DNA from: Sordaria brevicollis
Taxonomy: Eukaryota > Ascomycota > Sordariomycetes > Sordariales > Sordariaceae
NCBI GenBank assembly: GCA_033439795.1
Contig: JAUTDP010000011.1
Span: 1,054,001 to 1,118,000 of the forward strand
Reading direction: 5' to 3'
DNA: 64,000 nucleotides
Under the pieces are notes generated by a model. The model worked only from the letters and a program-made list of their open reading frames with translations. It did not search any database and was not told where the DNA came from. The translations under genes and the position numbers were made by a program. Positions 13,507-26,400 of the stretch are shown here, piece by piece (positions within the stretch are counted from its first letter, which is position 1; each line of letters starts with the position of its first letter).

Positions 13507-13601
13507 TCTTCCGTAGTATAGTGGTCAGTATGTGAGCTTGTCAAGCTTGAACATCTCAGTTCGATTCGCTCGAGACCCGGGTTCAATTCCCGGCGGGAGA
13601 G
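13507..13601 (+). tRNA. tRNA-Asp(GTC) with a 23-nt intron
   Basis: The acceptor TCTTCCG pairs with CGGGAGA and the discriminator is G, as expected for aspartate. The D-arm region is GTATAGTGGTCAGTAT. The anticodon stem TGAGC/GCTCG encloses anticodon GTC (13540-13542), with 23 extra bases (13544-13566) at the canonical intron position after base 37. The T arm is CCGGG-TTCAATT-CCCGG. Removing the intron leaves 72 nt. A TTTTCTTTTT tract downstream is a good RNA polymerase III terminator. Confidence 0.9.
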
Positions 13602-15147
13602 ACCAATCTTTTCTTTTTCCTTTTTGGCGTATTTGTCCCAACAGCGTTATCACGTTTCAGGGTTGTGATTTTCTTTCTTTCTCTACAGCTTCGCATTCTT
13701 TTTTTACATTCCGTTCATATCCATTTTAACGCCAGTTTGCATATAGCTTGGCAATAGCGGTGCGGGAAAACTTGGAACATAATTATTTCCCTTATTATTT
13801 TGCTGCTCAAGTATATATATCCACGACATTATCGTTACAAGATAACAAGGTAGTCGTTGTCACGAAGCGCATTAAACCACCCCGTTACATGGCCGTGGCC
13901 CCAACCAAAGGGTCCACGTAACCGAAGCTGGAAGTTCGGTCACCAATGTGGTTTCTCAGGTTCAGGTCGTTGCGACGGCGGACATCGTTACCGTCACAGT
14001 TGACAACAACATCTCCGTTTTAATCTTGCGCTTGTACAGCATATACATCAACAACTATCCCTCGCCTCCGCTGGACATGTTCTTTCCGGACGCCACCGGC
14101 CTTACCATAGCGTTGGTGAGGAATTAAACCAAGACCAAGAGCCGAGAGCCCCAAGTTGCTATGAAACATATACCTTCACCGTGATAACAATGACAAGTCA
14201 CTGAAAACCAGAACATATGAATGCAAAAAGCAACGTCGAATCCGGGGATTATAGAAAAAACGGGAACAAAAATTGAGGAAAAAAATTCGAAAAAAACATA
14301 CAACACCAGGGATTCGCTGGTCGTCACCGACCCAACTACTAGTCTGGCCCTCAGTGGCTTATCTATGGGAGAGCGGACGGGATCCCGAGTTTTCCACTGG
14401 GTATGGTCGTATGTACTATGCTCCCACAGGATGTCACCCTATGAAGGGACTTGGGACCAAAACAGAGGGATGTGAACATCTAGATGAAGGTATCGATGAG
14501 TGCCATACTGTGCTGTCCAGAATGAGGACGAAATGAGCGCCCGCCAGTTAGACCCACCCCCATGTTGGCACTTCATCGTGATAATTGTTAACGACTCCAA
14601 AGTATACATTATATATCCTAAACCTTTCTTCTTCCGCTCGTGAGTCCGCTCGTGTGTTCGTATGACCCGTACTATGTATAACCATCCTCCTTTTCCATCC
14701 TTTAGTTTTCCCTTTTCCTTGTTTCGCTTGTTCGTTCGTTTCCCCAACCCCATTTCTGCTCTTGTCTCGCTCCTTTTGTTTCTTTCCCTTAATGATCCAT
14801 CGCGTCGGGTCTCCTTCTCTCCTGTCCGCTCGTCCTTCTTTCCTTGAAGTCACGTACTATCCTCCGCTTTGATCCAAGGCTTGTTGTGTGTATCCCGCTT
14901 TCGTCCTCGCTCATTCACTGGCTCGCCATGATCATGGGCGATTGCTGTCGCTCAGTTCCACCTCCATGTCTTCCTCCCCCATGTCTTCCTCATCCGAGTC
15001 TTCCTCATCCGTCTAATCGTCAATCCACCCTGCTGACCGTAGTAGGTGTTCAACCGCGTCATCTGGACCTTGCCCAACCACCCTATCAATTGTTGTTTTT
15101 TGACTGACACCCCCTTTATCTAGCACCCGCTTCACCTATCGATTGCT
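13602..15147. other. Intergenic and probable 3' UTR of the Zn2Cys6 gene
   Basis: No independent gene is supported. The part near 14540-15147 is pyrimidine-rich on the plus strand and lies directly downstream of the minus-strand regulator, so it is probably its 3' UTR. At 14932-15012 (minus) a purine-rich imperfect repeat reads as an acidic peptide frame closed by TGA. See the finding on a possible alternative C-terminus. Confidence 0.5.
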
Positions 15148-15291
15148 CTACATCAGATCCCACAAGTCAGAGGGCCACAGCTCGCCCATGCTGGCACCGA
15201 GCTGGTTGAGATCGAATCCGGCGTCCATAGCGTTGGGCTGTTGTGGATCCTACCTGATTAGCGTATGCCCGCACAGACAAAGGCTGACGGG

Positions 15292-15363
<72 letters not shown>

Positions 15364-18228
15364 CGGGGAAATGAAAGAGGAAAAAGGGTGTACGATGGGG
15401 CTGAAAAGAGAATACTCACGAATTGGAACCCTCCCTGGACAGACCAATCCCCACCGGCACCTGCGAGAGGCACATTCTGGACATTCCATGGTGAGGCTGG
15501 AATATCAACGGCCGGTGGGAGCGAGGCTGGTGGCAATTGTGGCTGTGGAGGCTGCTGTTGATGCTGCTGCTGCGCATTTCCGGGGTGAAGGAATGGTGTT
15601 AGGGGCTGATAGAACGCCTGACAGTTAGCTATATGCACAAAAACCGTAGGAAGACAAAAGAAACATACCCTTAACCGCATAGAATCCGCCACTATTCCAT
15701 TCAAGAACTGCGAGTTGGAAGGCGTCGGTAGACCATTCAGCGGCGGTAGCTTGGTATTCGCGCCGACACCGGGGACACCTTGAGCATGATCACTATTCAG
15801 AGGCGGCAGAGACACCCTATCTGCGGTGTTGCCTGCCTGCTGTTGCAGCCTCTCTGTTTCTGTCTGCTTCTCAGCATCAGACTGATGATGTGCCCGCTGT
15901 CCAGTCAGAGCCTGCTGCAACCGTTCCTGGCTACTGCTCGGCTGACCATCTCCACCGGCGCCTCCCGGCGGTATCGGTACCAGCTTGCAGTGAAGTTTGA
16001 TGAACCTCTCAGCACTTGTCGCTTTCGCTTGCTCGGTGGTTTTCACTCCGAGGTGTGCTTCCAGCAATCCGACCGCGGCACACATGATCGAGTAACCCCA
16101 TGGTTCGTTGTTTCCGCACGAAAGGATGCGGTCCTCCTTTATCGCCAAGCACTTCTCCAGTAGCTGCAGCGTGTGCTGGGAGTTGATCATGATCATGTTG
16201 GTGGAGCCGCGGGGCTGAAGCATGGTGACGCTGCAGAGGTTGATGGCCAGCGTGAGACAGTCTTCGCGGAGGTAATTCAGCGTGCGGATCCCTTGCTGAG
16301 CAAGCTTGTCGTTGAGAAGGACCATGTCGCGCGCAGCATTGTAATAGAGAATCTCGGAGTACTGATACTTGGAATTGTCCTTGCGGAGCTTGAGGTAGGG
16401 GTGATGGAGCTTGATGATGAACTGTCGAAGCTGGATGTGCAGGAGAGTGTAGGCCAGAAGAGGTTTCTTCAGCACACCAGTGGGAGCATCGGCCTCTATA
16501 ACGTCCCACGAGGGTAACTGATCAATCTCTGAATTGATTTCATTGGTGTAGCGAATAATTTGGTCGTAATCGAGTTTCTCACTCGGACCATTGAGAACGC
16601 GGATAAGGTCGAGACGAAGGTCGAGGCTTTGCCGGCTGAGATGCTGGTAGGAAGAGAACGTATACTCGGATCGAGGTTTGGAAGGAGGAAGCTCCTTGCT
16701 GTTCTCGTCAAATTCGTCATCGTCGATGTTGCGCGGAGGTTCAACGTTGAAGTGTAGGGCGCTAAGAATGCTAGGGAGACCTTGATCAAACGACGCTTGC
16801 AGATCAAAACTCTGGATGGTTGCCCATATCCTGCGTCTTAGTTCTTGGTTGAAGGGGCTGATGTTATGGCTGGGCTCCAGATGCAAACCGACCGAGATGG
16901 CATCCATCGACAAGGCGCCAGCTCCTTTCCAGAATCGCTTCTTTTTCACCGTGTTGACGCGTTTTGCCAGGTACACGAGACATGCGATCTGATAGTGAAT
17001 GAGACGGCGATGTTTTTGACTCTGCTTCTGCTGCCACTCGTCAACGGCATCAATCCATTTGAGTGCATCGGCATGTGAGCGACTGATCAGCTTGTCGAAC
17101 TCTTGCGGGAAGTGTGAACCAAGACAACTGGAAACACCTAGGATAGCAAGAATGAGAGCAGTAAAGGCGGCAGATCTTGTGTGAGCAGGGTCCCAGAACT
17201 TGTCATAGTCCCTGCGGAAGGTGGGGATGTGAACGATGCGGTGAATCTGCTCGAACTGATCAAGGTAGATGGACACCAGGGAATCTGTCTTCTCTTTGGA
17301 CGGCAGTAGAGACTCGAGTGAAGGCTCTGCTGCATGGAACTTGATTTCTCTCTCTTCCGCACGCCGTCGACGATCCTTCGTGTTAGGAATAGTAAATGGA
17401 CGGAAGAACTCTTCAGACGTTTCTTTCATGAAGTGACATAGACCGGCAAGCTGGAGACGATGATCAGCAACAGTCACTCAGCCTCAATGGTGGGACTCCA
17501 ATACGTACCTCTGAGAAAGCACGGGATGCGCTGTGTGGACCAAAGTACCGTGTCTTAAACTCCTTGCCACGCAGGAATCGCAGTTCCTCCTTGGACTCGT
17601 TGTTAACAGCATCGGCGAACTGGTTATACCCAAACTGGGCCCCTATCTCTTGATCCTCGCCAGGAGCAGGATTAAGCTTCTGAGGAGGTGACTGGTCCGT
17701 AGCTGTACTACCATCAAGCGAGCCATGCTGCTGCTGCTTGAGTATGATGTTCTTCAGCTGCGCGAGTTCCAGCTCGAGACGACGGATCCTGTCAGACTCG
17801 CGGGCATCCTTGCGGTAGTAGGCCGAGTCGCCGCTGCCGCCGTTGGGCAACGACAGCCTAGAATCGAAGCCGGCCAGGGCCGCATTAGAGAGGCCGAGCT
17901 TGTTCGGCGGTGCTAGACCGGGCCGGGTCTCGTACTCGCAACGCTCCGGGGTGCCGGACTGGATGCAGCGGGCGCATGGGAATTCCCGGTCACACGACAG
18001 CTTTCTCCTCCGGCATTCTAGACATGAGAGACGGACACGCTGTCTCTTTCTTGGGGGCGGGCGGTTGCCATTAGCGTCGTGATGGTCGTCGTCCTGGTCA
18101 TGAGACTCGTCTCGATCCCGGCTGAAGCCGTCCCGCTTGTTACTGACGGTGGAAGGAGACTGGCTTCGCTCGACACTGCGGGCAACGCTGCTGGGTTCGA
18201 CGCTGCCCCGACTCGGCTCCTCCGACAT
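15148..18228 (-). CDS. Zn2Cys6 fungal transcription factor (four exons)
   Basis: A nuclear DNA-binding regulator of the binuclear zinc cluster class. The target pathway is not identifiable. Exons (minus): 17509-18228, 15669-17450, 15420-15617 and 15148-15249, all joined in phase 0, giving 933 aa. The zinc cluster is C69-x2-C72-x6-C79-x5-C85-x2-C88-x8-C97, preceded by a basic stretch (PPPRKRQRVR). It is followed by a leucine-rich dimerisation-type coiled coil at about 146-167. The middle (roughly 270-600) matches the fungal-specific transcription factor domain, with family-like stretches such as FEQIHRIVHIPTFRRDYDKFW and RRRIWATIQSFDLQASFDQG. The tail is Q/P-rich and the last exon ends ELWPSDLWDLM, a plausible hydrophobic-acidic activation segment. 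The start was chosen because the frame opens with a Ser/Asp-rich leader before the cluster. Intron 3 (15250-15419) holds a 68-nt homopolymer. Named orthology was not assigned. Confidence 0.9.
15292..15359. repeat. 68-nt poly-A (plus strand) inside an intron
   Basis: An uninterrupted run of 68 A on the plus strand, so poly-T in the sense strand of the Zn2Cys6 gene. It lies entirely within its 170-nt third intron, 43 nt upstream of the acceptor at 15250. The length is probably unstable and assembly here is error-prone. Confidence 0.95.
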
Positions 18229-19736
18229 GATGGGTGGTCGGGACTCGGGAGCGGAGGTCCGAGAGTAAAAACGAGGATGGCTCGGACTTGGACTCGGAGA
18301 CGGCCGAGATTTTGGTGGGTCTTGGCCCCTTCAGCCCTTCAGCCCTTTGAGGCGGATGAGTGGATGAAGTGGATGGCAGGGTCAATGATTGACGGTGCTT
18401 TTGTCGGCGGGTGGAACGGGGATAAAGACAAAGTGGAAAAGGGTTTTTCGGATCGGAACCCGGAGTTTCGAAAGAGAATGACGTTAGGGTGCCTTGGGGT
18501 CGCTGTGGTAAAATAGGTACTGCGGACGCAGGTAGGTGGGTGTAGGTATTCGGTCACCGAGCTCTCCTTGTCAAGTTAGCGGCCTGTTGTCGTCTGTCTT
18601 ATCGATCAATCTGATAAATATTCCCCCACAGCAGCACCCTTCCTTCAATCTGAACTTTTGGAGCCGCAGTCTCGCCTCGTGTGCTTCCGTCCAGGAACAG
18701 GTACCCAGAACCGGTGGTCCTTGATGGAACTGATAGACCTTCCAGAAGATCCCGTCTGGGGTAGGGATTTGATGGAGCGAATGATGTGAAACGTGGCGTT
18801 CGATTCGCTTGGACGGGAAAAAATAAAAATGTCCACAGCAATTGAAAGAAAAGGTGGAGATGAAGAACGTTGGGAGTGGAAAAGAATATTTCCAACAAGG
18901 CGCCCTGGTTGCCTAGGATTTCCAGTTGTGATTCTTTTCCCTGTAAAAAAAAAATCCTTACACTCAGCAGACACTTTCAGACTTCGATGTCTCCTTCCCC
19001 AGCGCTGGAACGAACATTCATGGTCGAATCCAACGAAGTGTGGGAAAGTGCGCTGGGCGTTCTCAGCTTTTTAAATCGGAATTCCGAGGTAAGCCCCGCA
19101 CAATGCCCTTGCCAAGACACGGATCACGAGTCAACCCACTGCCCAAATTCTTGGCAAGCTCGGCATAAACTTCGGCGTTAAGCAAGTGTACGAAGCAGCT
19201 GTGCATAAAGAGAGTGATTCTTGCATATTAGAGTCTATTCAATAGCTATGCATGCCTCCACGATTCGCACATCACCAGTGAGTGACTTGTGTGATTTTTG
19301 AATGATTCCGTTTTGATCTTTTCGCTACCAAATGGAAAATAATCGCTGTAAGAACGTGCTAGAGAAACAAAGTCTAACCCGGTATAATGTATTTGGTATC
19401 ACCGTCGCTGTTGTACACCCACCACCAGTGGCACAACACTCCCGAGTAGGTATTCAATCCATATCTTCTGAAAACGCCAAAACCCCACTTTCTCCTGTCG
19501 CCCATGGTGTAAACCTAAAACGCCTAAAATGGTGACCATAACAATCCCTCCATCAGCTCGATCTGATAGTAAAGTAAAGAAGAAAACCACACTAGGTCGT
19601 CAAAACCGCAATTTCCTTCATGCTCATATGTCCTTGCTTTCATCACGGAAAGGGGATGCACGTGCATCTGCGACCATACGCCACACCCTTCATTTACACG
19701 GTTCTCGGAGTCCTTATCCACCCTCACATATGGAAC
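18229..19736. other. Promoter of the Zn2Cys6 gene plus TBF1 3' flank
   Basis: About 1.5 kb between two minus-strand genes. The part next to 18228 is presumably the 5' UTR and promoter of the Zn2Cys6 gene, and the part near 19737 the 3' UTR of the TBF1-like gene. I see no further gene. Confidence 0.5.
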
Positions 19737-22700
19737 CTACCCACTAGACGTTTCTGGTACCGTCGCCGCTGGGTGGCTCTCGTGAGCAGGCGATGTCGCC
19801 CCAATCGCAGCCTGGAGCGTCTCGAACAGCTTTACATCTTGAGCTTGATCTGGTGTTGAGTGATGATTCGGAGGTATGGGTGGGAGCCCAAAACTCGGTG
19901 CCGTGTGATTATTCACAGCTGAACTCGCTGGTGTTGGCTCTGCCGTAGCAACACTGACAACGGGTTGAGCAGCCGCTGTGGTTGATGTTATTGGCGTCGT
20001 CATCGGTGTCGATACCGGAGCCGTACCCGCCTGATGCTGCTGCTGTTGTTGCTGCGGCTGGGCTTGCGGCTGGGCTTGTATCTGTGGCTGAGGTTGCGCC
20101 TGCGGTTGTTGATGTTGCTGCTGCAACTGGGGCTGCGGCTGTTGTGATTGCTGTAACTGCTGTTGTGGCTGGTGTTGTTGGTGCTGTTGATGCGGTTGTT
20201 GAGGTTGTTGGAGTGGCTGTTGGTGCAGCTGTTGTCCTTGTTGTTGTTGATGATGATGATGATGTTGTTGGTGATATTGTTGTGGTGGGGCGGGCGCGAG
20301 GCTTTGAGCGGTCTGAGGGGTTTGAGAACGAATTTGGGACTGGGGCAGCTGTTGAGGTTGTTGTTGGGGTCGTAATGGTTGCAGAGGTTGCGGGTGTTGC
20401 TGCGTCTGCTGTTGTAGGTGTTGACCATTTGGTTGTGGGTGTTGTAGATGTTGCTGCGACTGTTGCTGGTGCAATGACTGAGGTTGCGGCTGAGGCTTCA
20501 ACGCCGGCTGCAACGACTGAGGAGCCGGAGCCGGCTGGATCTGGGGCAGATTGCTAACCTGATGGGTTGGGTGGTCCACTGGCTCAGTCTTCACCATTGG
20601 AGAGATCGGAACTGGAGCAAGAGCCGCTTGCTGATTTGTCGGTGCTTGCGTGGGTGTGGGCGTGGGCGTCCCGTTCATATGACCATTCCCTGGTCCAGGA
20701 GTTGTGGTGTGAGCGCGAGCCGGAGAAGGCGCAATCGTACCGTTAGCACCTTGATGATGGCTGTTGTGTAGCCCGCCTAGTGTCATGATGCCCGCCAACC
20801 GTGCTTGTTCATCCTCCGCATTCAGACGTGCCTTTTCCTCCGCCTCCTTGCGAGCAGCCTGTCCAGGCGCCCGTGTCTTAAGCTCCCCTGTGACACTCTG
20901 TAGGTAGTACGGCATCTCCGAGTTTGTCTTGAGAAAGAACAGCTTGAGGTTTCTTGCTTTGTCCTTGAGCTGGACCTGCGTGCGATCCTTGAGAATGTCT
21001 GAAATGGTCCCATGTTGACCAAAGAGTGAAAGAATCTGACTCCAATGAGGTCCCTTCACCAGGTCGAGACCCAACATAAGAGCTTTTTCCTCATCGGGGG
21101 TCCATGGTCGGCGAGTCGAATGGAGCCCCTCCCTTCGAGTCGTGCTCGAGGACTTCGCGACGGCGGCTTGCCTGGCCTTTTCGTACAAAACCGACGTGGG
21201 ACAAGATTGGTTAGGCGGCAGAGTTTCATTTCCCGCTGTCCCCATAACGGTATTGGAAGGTGATGCTTGGGGATATTGATGGTATGTTGCATTTTGCAAC
21301 TGATTCAAATTGTGATACTGGGGATGTACTGATACACCAGTGTCAGTCTTGGAGCTCGTCAACATGGTGTATTCAGCCCTACCTTGGCCGTGATGCTCCC
21401 GCATCGTGTCTTCATACGGGTTTTGCTGCACATTCTGGAGTCCGTGAGAAGGCGTCTCCAAATTGTCGTTCAGCTTTGCAGCAATGAAGTCTGCTAAATC
21501 CTTTGTGTCGAAAAGACCACTCGATTCGCCCTGCCCATTTTGCTCCATAAGCCCATCTTTCACTTCGTTGATATGATCTGGCAAAGACTGCTCGATAAGT
21601 TTACTCAAATCGAAATTTTCTTCCGCTAATACGGACGCCTCATTGTTGGCGCTTCCCGTGTGGAAGTCTTTAAGCTCGCCGTTCTCAACGATCTTAGACT
21701 GTAGAAGGGCGGCCAAGTCGGCATGCTCGTCCTGAACGTTGTTGCCGTTCTGACCTGGGGCTGTTACAATCGGCTCTTCACTGATTGGTATCTTGACCCC
21801 ATACTCTTCGGCATATTCAACAATCACCCCGATATGGCTTTGCAAAAAGGCACAGAGGGCCTCGGGAAAGATATCGGATGAGTATTTGCTCTCCAGAGAT
21901 GCTTGGGCACGTTAGTATGACGTTCTCTGGCAAGACGAGGGTCGAAACACACCTTTGAAGTTTTCGGTTTTGGCAACTGTCGACAACAGCTCCTTCCGTT
22001 CCTTGATCTTCACGGCAAGTTGATCGGCATCGGTCTCTGTGACGACATCAAGATTACGTTGCTTGAGCCACTCTTCGAAGTTATCGGGGAAAAGCTTGTC
22101 CAGTTGTCCTGTAAGCTGCTGAAGAGTCGTCTGCTCATTCAGAGAGTCTAGCAAGGCCTGAGTTTTGAGACTCAGAAGTAGGTCGGTCAAGGTATCTTTG
22201 AACTCGCCATCTTCTGGTACAAAGATGGAGAAAAAAGAGTCGTCCAAGTCCTTGCAAGAGACATCATTCGCACCGAAGACACTGATGGCCGTCGTGGCTA
22301 GGTTGGCAACCCGAATCGTCTCGCGGTCCTCTGAATCGTTGATTTCCAGTTCGTCCGGGAGAAGCACCGGGCTGTCGGAGAAAGCCCTTCTGGCTAACTT
22401 GAAGGACTCTGTCAACAGGTCATAGTGTTTCCGAAACTCGCCGTCGGTTTCAGCAAGGAGTGATCGTGTTTCGCTTCGTGGTTGTTGAGATAATCGAAGC
22501 AGGATTTGAACAGCAAGGTTTCCGAGCACCGGAAGACTCATCGAACGGATCATATAAGCCGAGTTAGATGAGGCTTTCATGAGCTTATCTCCGCCTTTCT
22601 CAGGCATCGGCGTGGCTGTAGCAGACAGAGAGACGGCGGGTGGTTGCGGAGCCGAGGTGGGCCCGGATGAATTGTCGAGCGAGCTATCATTGCCTGCTTG

Positions 22701-23486
22701 GCCATGTTGCTTTTCGAAATCACCAAGCGCGGATGCGAGGGCGGCCTTGATATCGAATGGTGTATCCAGGTCCATCTCATCTCCTTGTTCCAACTTTAGG
22801 CGTTTTTGGTTCGAGTCGTCGGCGGGATGGGGGCTACGAGCCCGTTTCGGAGGTTCTACCGGGGCGGAAGACGGCTGAGGAGGCATGTTGGGAACCACCT
22901 GAGGGCTCGGGTGGGATGGCGGGGCTTGTACGAGTGGTTGAGAGACCGGTGCGGCAGTTGTTGTCGAGAGAGGTTGAGGATGATGGATCGGGGGTGCCTG
23001 ATAAGACGGGGTATTTGAGCTTTGTAGAGCTTGCTGAAGAGCCTGGCTAAGAGCGGAAGTCTGTGACATTTGTTGCTGGTGCTGGTGATTTGTCTGGATC
23101 GGGGCAGCTTGAGACGACTGTACGGCGTGGTTCAACGGCGGCTGCTGTGGCCTCGAATGTTGCTGTGCTGGTTGAGGAGCAGGAAGGGGAGGGGGAGGGG
23201 GAGCTACATTCTGGTTCGGTATCGATGCTGGTGTCGAGGTGGGAGCGGGAGCTGGGCTCGCAGCAGGCGCAGAAGCAGTAGCAGGAGCAGACGCAGGCGC
23301 GGTGGTTGGAGCGAAATTCGAAGCCGGAGCCGGGCCCGTGGCAGGAGAAGTGGCAGGAGCAGGTGCGGGTGCAGGAGCAGGAGGTGTAGCTGTAGCTGGG
23401 GCTGGACTCTTGGACTCCTCGCTATGCGTACTCAAAGCGGCGAGAAGGTTAGCCTCGAAGGTCGCTGACAAGATGGGATCGGCCAT
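19737..23486 (-). CDS. TBF1-like telobox (Myb/TRF-type) DNA-binding protein
   Basis: Known relatives bind TTAGGG-type repeats at subtelomeres and at ribosomal-protein or snoRNA promoters. Two exons (minus): 21953-23486 and 19737-21901, joined across a 51-nt intron with donor GTGTGT, branch TACTAAC and acceptor CCCAAG, giving 1232 aa. The N-terminus (about 20-150) is Ala/Pro low complexity. A basic/acidic NLS-like patch (PPKRARSPHP, then KRLKLEQ) follows near 220-240. Residues about 300-545 fit the TRF dimerisation domain (TRFH-like helices, LDKLFPDNFEEWLKQ). The Myb telobox lies at about 770-830 (RRPWTPDEEKALMLGL, then TQVQLKDKARNLKLF, the telobox VDLKDKxRN signature). The tail (about 975-1135) is strongly Gln-rich. 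The start at 23486 is chosen because MADPILSATFEANLLAAL begins a structured leader; 40 more codons are open upstream but look like 5' UTR. Confident on family; specific targets are inferred. Confidence 0.9.
20030..20500 (-). repeat. Glutamine-codon tract in the TBF1-like gene
   Basis: CAA/CAG-rich imperfect trinucleotide repeats encode a Gln-rich stretch of about 155 residues, interspersed with His and Pro. Both Gln codons are mixed, which lowers slippage compared with a pure CAG tract. Likely a disordered transactivation or condensate-forming segment. Confidence 0.85.
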
Positions 23487-26400
23487 GGTGAAGCAGACGG
23501 GGGCTTTCGACCCATTGAACTCGGCGATGGAGACGGCAATGGTTGAAAGAGACTCCGGCCCTTGTCGCAAGGGAGCAGCGGCCTCCTGAGCCGTCGACCA
23601 GAACAATCAGCGGCCACGAGACGTGATCGGGTCAATCGTAATACAAGAAGATGCTACGGTATAAAGATGGGGTCTCAATCGGTCGGGCAGTCGATAGGTT
23701 GGTCGGTCGGTCGGTCGTGGATCGGCGTTGGTTGCTGGCCGTTGAGGTGTTCGGACATGGATTGAAGGAGCTCGGTCGGAGAAAAAATTTGCCCTTATTT
23801 CTAGCCCCAACGGGTTGATACACAACGTCCAGGCAATGCTGGCAAATTTTGGAAGCGCGTCAAAAATTGTTGCAGACAGATGGGCGGCACCAGTTGGAGA
23901 AGGCTGCTGAAAGATGAGCAGTCGCCCACTGACCGCAGGGCACCCGACTGCAACAAAAAGAGGACAACTGAGGTGTACACCTTTGACCGCAAGCTCAAGG
24001 CATGGTGGGACTTGACCGAATGCAAGATAAAATCGACCCCATTGACCGTCACCTCTTTCCTTCACAGCTGCCTCGCTGGTCATCATGCAAACGAGCGAGG
24101 AGTTGCACCTTCCTCACAGAGGGTCGACATTGGGTGCTGGGCGTTGTAGCGCTTCGTAACCAGACGTTATCAGTTGTACGCTTTGGTAGAACGCAAAGCT
24201 GTTAGGCTTGCGTTAGTGACCAACCGCGCTCCAGTCACTGAGTGGCCCCACTTCGTACTGTAATCGTGCATGCTCTTGTCAATGCCCCTGCCGGTGGCCG
24301 TTGAGGTTCACGTTCCATGCACATTTGTCAACGTCAAAAGATGGAAGGTTCGATGACAGCAAAGTCGAAAAGGACGTTTGACATGTGAGTGCCTGCCTCG
24401 CGGACTTGATGACAAAGCAAGTTGGTCTTTGCTTGATTGTGAGTCTGAGAGACACCAGACTGTTCAAGCCAGTAGGAGGGGATCTCTGGGAACGATAGAA
24501 GCCAATTCTGTGAAGCAGAGGTACTCGTGCCAGTCAATAATGGTGAAGGGACATTTAAGTTCTTATATCTCCACACTCTTTATCAGGTTCCGTACAAATT
24601 CTCGGTTTTGTTCTTTGTGTTGTTGTGGCTTCTTGTAAAGTAAGGGAACATATGTACAAACTGTACACTGATGCTTGCCGCGCTCTGCCTGGTATGTAGG
24701 CAATGGAAGGTTTCTGGAAGCCTTCAAGCATTGGTGGCCAAATACGCGACTCTGGCCTGATTACAGTCTTGAGACCTCAGCTGAGGGCCCTTTGGGTTGC
24801 TTTCTACCAGAGTCCATCAACATCTAGAACGATATCTGTCCGATATGGTTCGATGGCGGACCATCTTTTAAGCTTTCTTCTCAGTTACTTGGTCCGTCAT
24901 ATAGGACCAGGAGAATCTGGGGTAAGGGGGAAGGCCTCATTTCATAGGACGTCTATATGCACAATTTTGGCCGTGACAGGTTGAAAAGGGAGAGATGACA
25001 CTGGTTGGCGAGCATGGCGTCCGGATTTGGCAACGCCATCCCGCACATGGCCCCCATGCTCCGGAGAGAGGGAAGCATCTCGGAGAGCCGGAAGTGATGA
25101 CGCCTCGTGGCTGCATACCAGTCCGCCCGTGGGGAAGGATGTTGAATCCGAAGTATCGCCGTTATAAGGGAGCATTTAAACCTCAGCTGGCATGGGATGA
25201 GGAGGTGGTGTTGAGGTTGGTGTTGTCGTATCGTTAAAAGTCCATAGTCAAGTGGTTGTGGTTCAGGAGACAAGAGTCCACTGCGGCATCGCACATGGCC
25301 AACACTCCACCGCCCGAACAAGGCGCCTCGCTGTACATTACCCCGAGAAACGAACTCTCCGGTTTCAGGAACCCCAACGAGCGGTCCAGACTCTTGTGGT
25401 AGAGAGTCAAGAGACATTGGGACGGCCGTGGACATCCCACCAAGGGTCCTTATATGCGTCTGAGTAATACAGATGGAAATTCTTGAAGGACAAGACATTG
25501 CTCGTCATGGTGGTTGCGAGCACGAGGATCCGATATTGGAGTGTTGAAAGGGCGAACGGGTGGACCAGGGGTGAAGTTTGGGGGATGTTCGAGACCATGA
25601 GGATAATGCGGGGTAAAGCGCTGCATTATGACATCCAATGGTGCTGTCGTAGCCGCCAACTGCTGGCCTCTGATGCCTCCTTCCCGTTTCTTTTTTCCTT
25701 TATTTGAGGAACCTGTCCAATGTGCATGAACCCCTTCATCCGATCAAAGACACCTTTGCGGTCAATAACTTTTGATGAGGTTGTGAAGAGGCTCTCAAGA
25801 CACTACCAACCCACGGAATAGAGACGAGGCTTGTGATTGGCTGCGCTCTGGCTCGGCTTAACTGCCCAAAGCATTGACCAACGGCGGGGTGATGCTGGAC
25901 CGGACTTTAAGCTTACTGGCTGGCCCCCTTTCCCGCCATCATAATGCGGGGGAGGCTCGCGGGGTAATTGATATGGGGAACAGAGGCGACGACGACGGAA
26001 ACAATGACAGACACAGCGGCCATCGATGGATGTCGATCCAACTGCTGCTTGGTAATCCCACCACAAAAGTGGCAATGGGGCAGCCTCTCTCTTCCTCGCC
26101 GTGTTACAGGACAAGTGACCGTTTTCAGCAGACTTGGTGAGAGCTATCTCGATGGCTTCCATCTCTACCATAGTCTACTGTAGACACAGCAGTTAAGATG
26201 GGACCGAAGAAAGGTCGATATTGGAGCCGATGAACGACTATGAGTAAGTAAGACAACAGATATTCCCGGAGTATCTGGTCAACGAGGTGCACCTGGTCAC
26301 ACCCACCCAACAACGGCCATTTTCAGATTGGTTTCAACGAACCGTCAGCCGCCCACACCACACTAAACATCGCCCCGGCACCATCCATGACCCCGCTCCG

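Noticed and set aside
15250..15489. Apparent poly-Lys or poly-Phe proteins across the homopolymer
   Set aside because: Artefacts of translating a 68-nt A/T run that lies inside an intron.
19982..20557. Plus-strand frame rich in Val/Ala opposite the Gln tract
   Set aside because: Antisense reading of the CAG/CAA repeat of the TBF1-like gene.
23698..23719. Telomere-like or satellite repeat
   Set aside because: Only a short GGTC repeat; no TTAGGG/CCCTAA array is present anywhere in the window, so chromosome-end location cannot be claimed.
24942..25659. Several minus-strand frames with partly coding-like text (for example GDTSDSTSFPTGGLVC)
   Set aside because: The frames are different, and I could not join them with good donor and acceptor sites; a stop directly precedes the best ATG. 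Left as intergenic.
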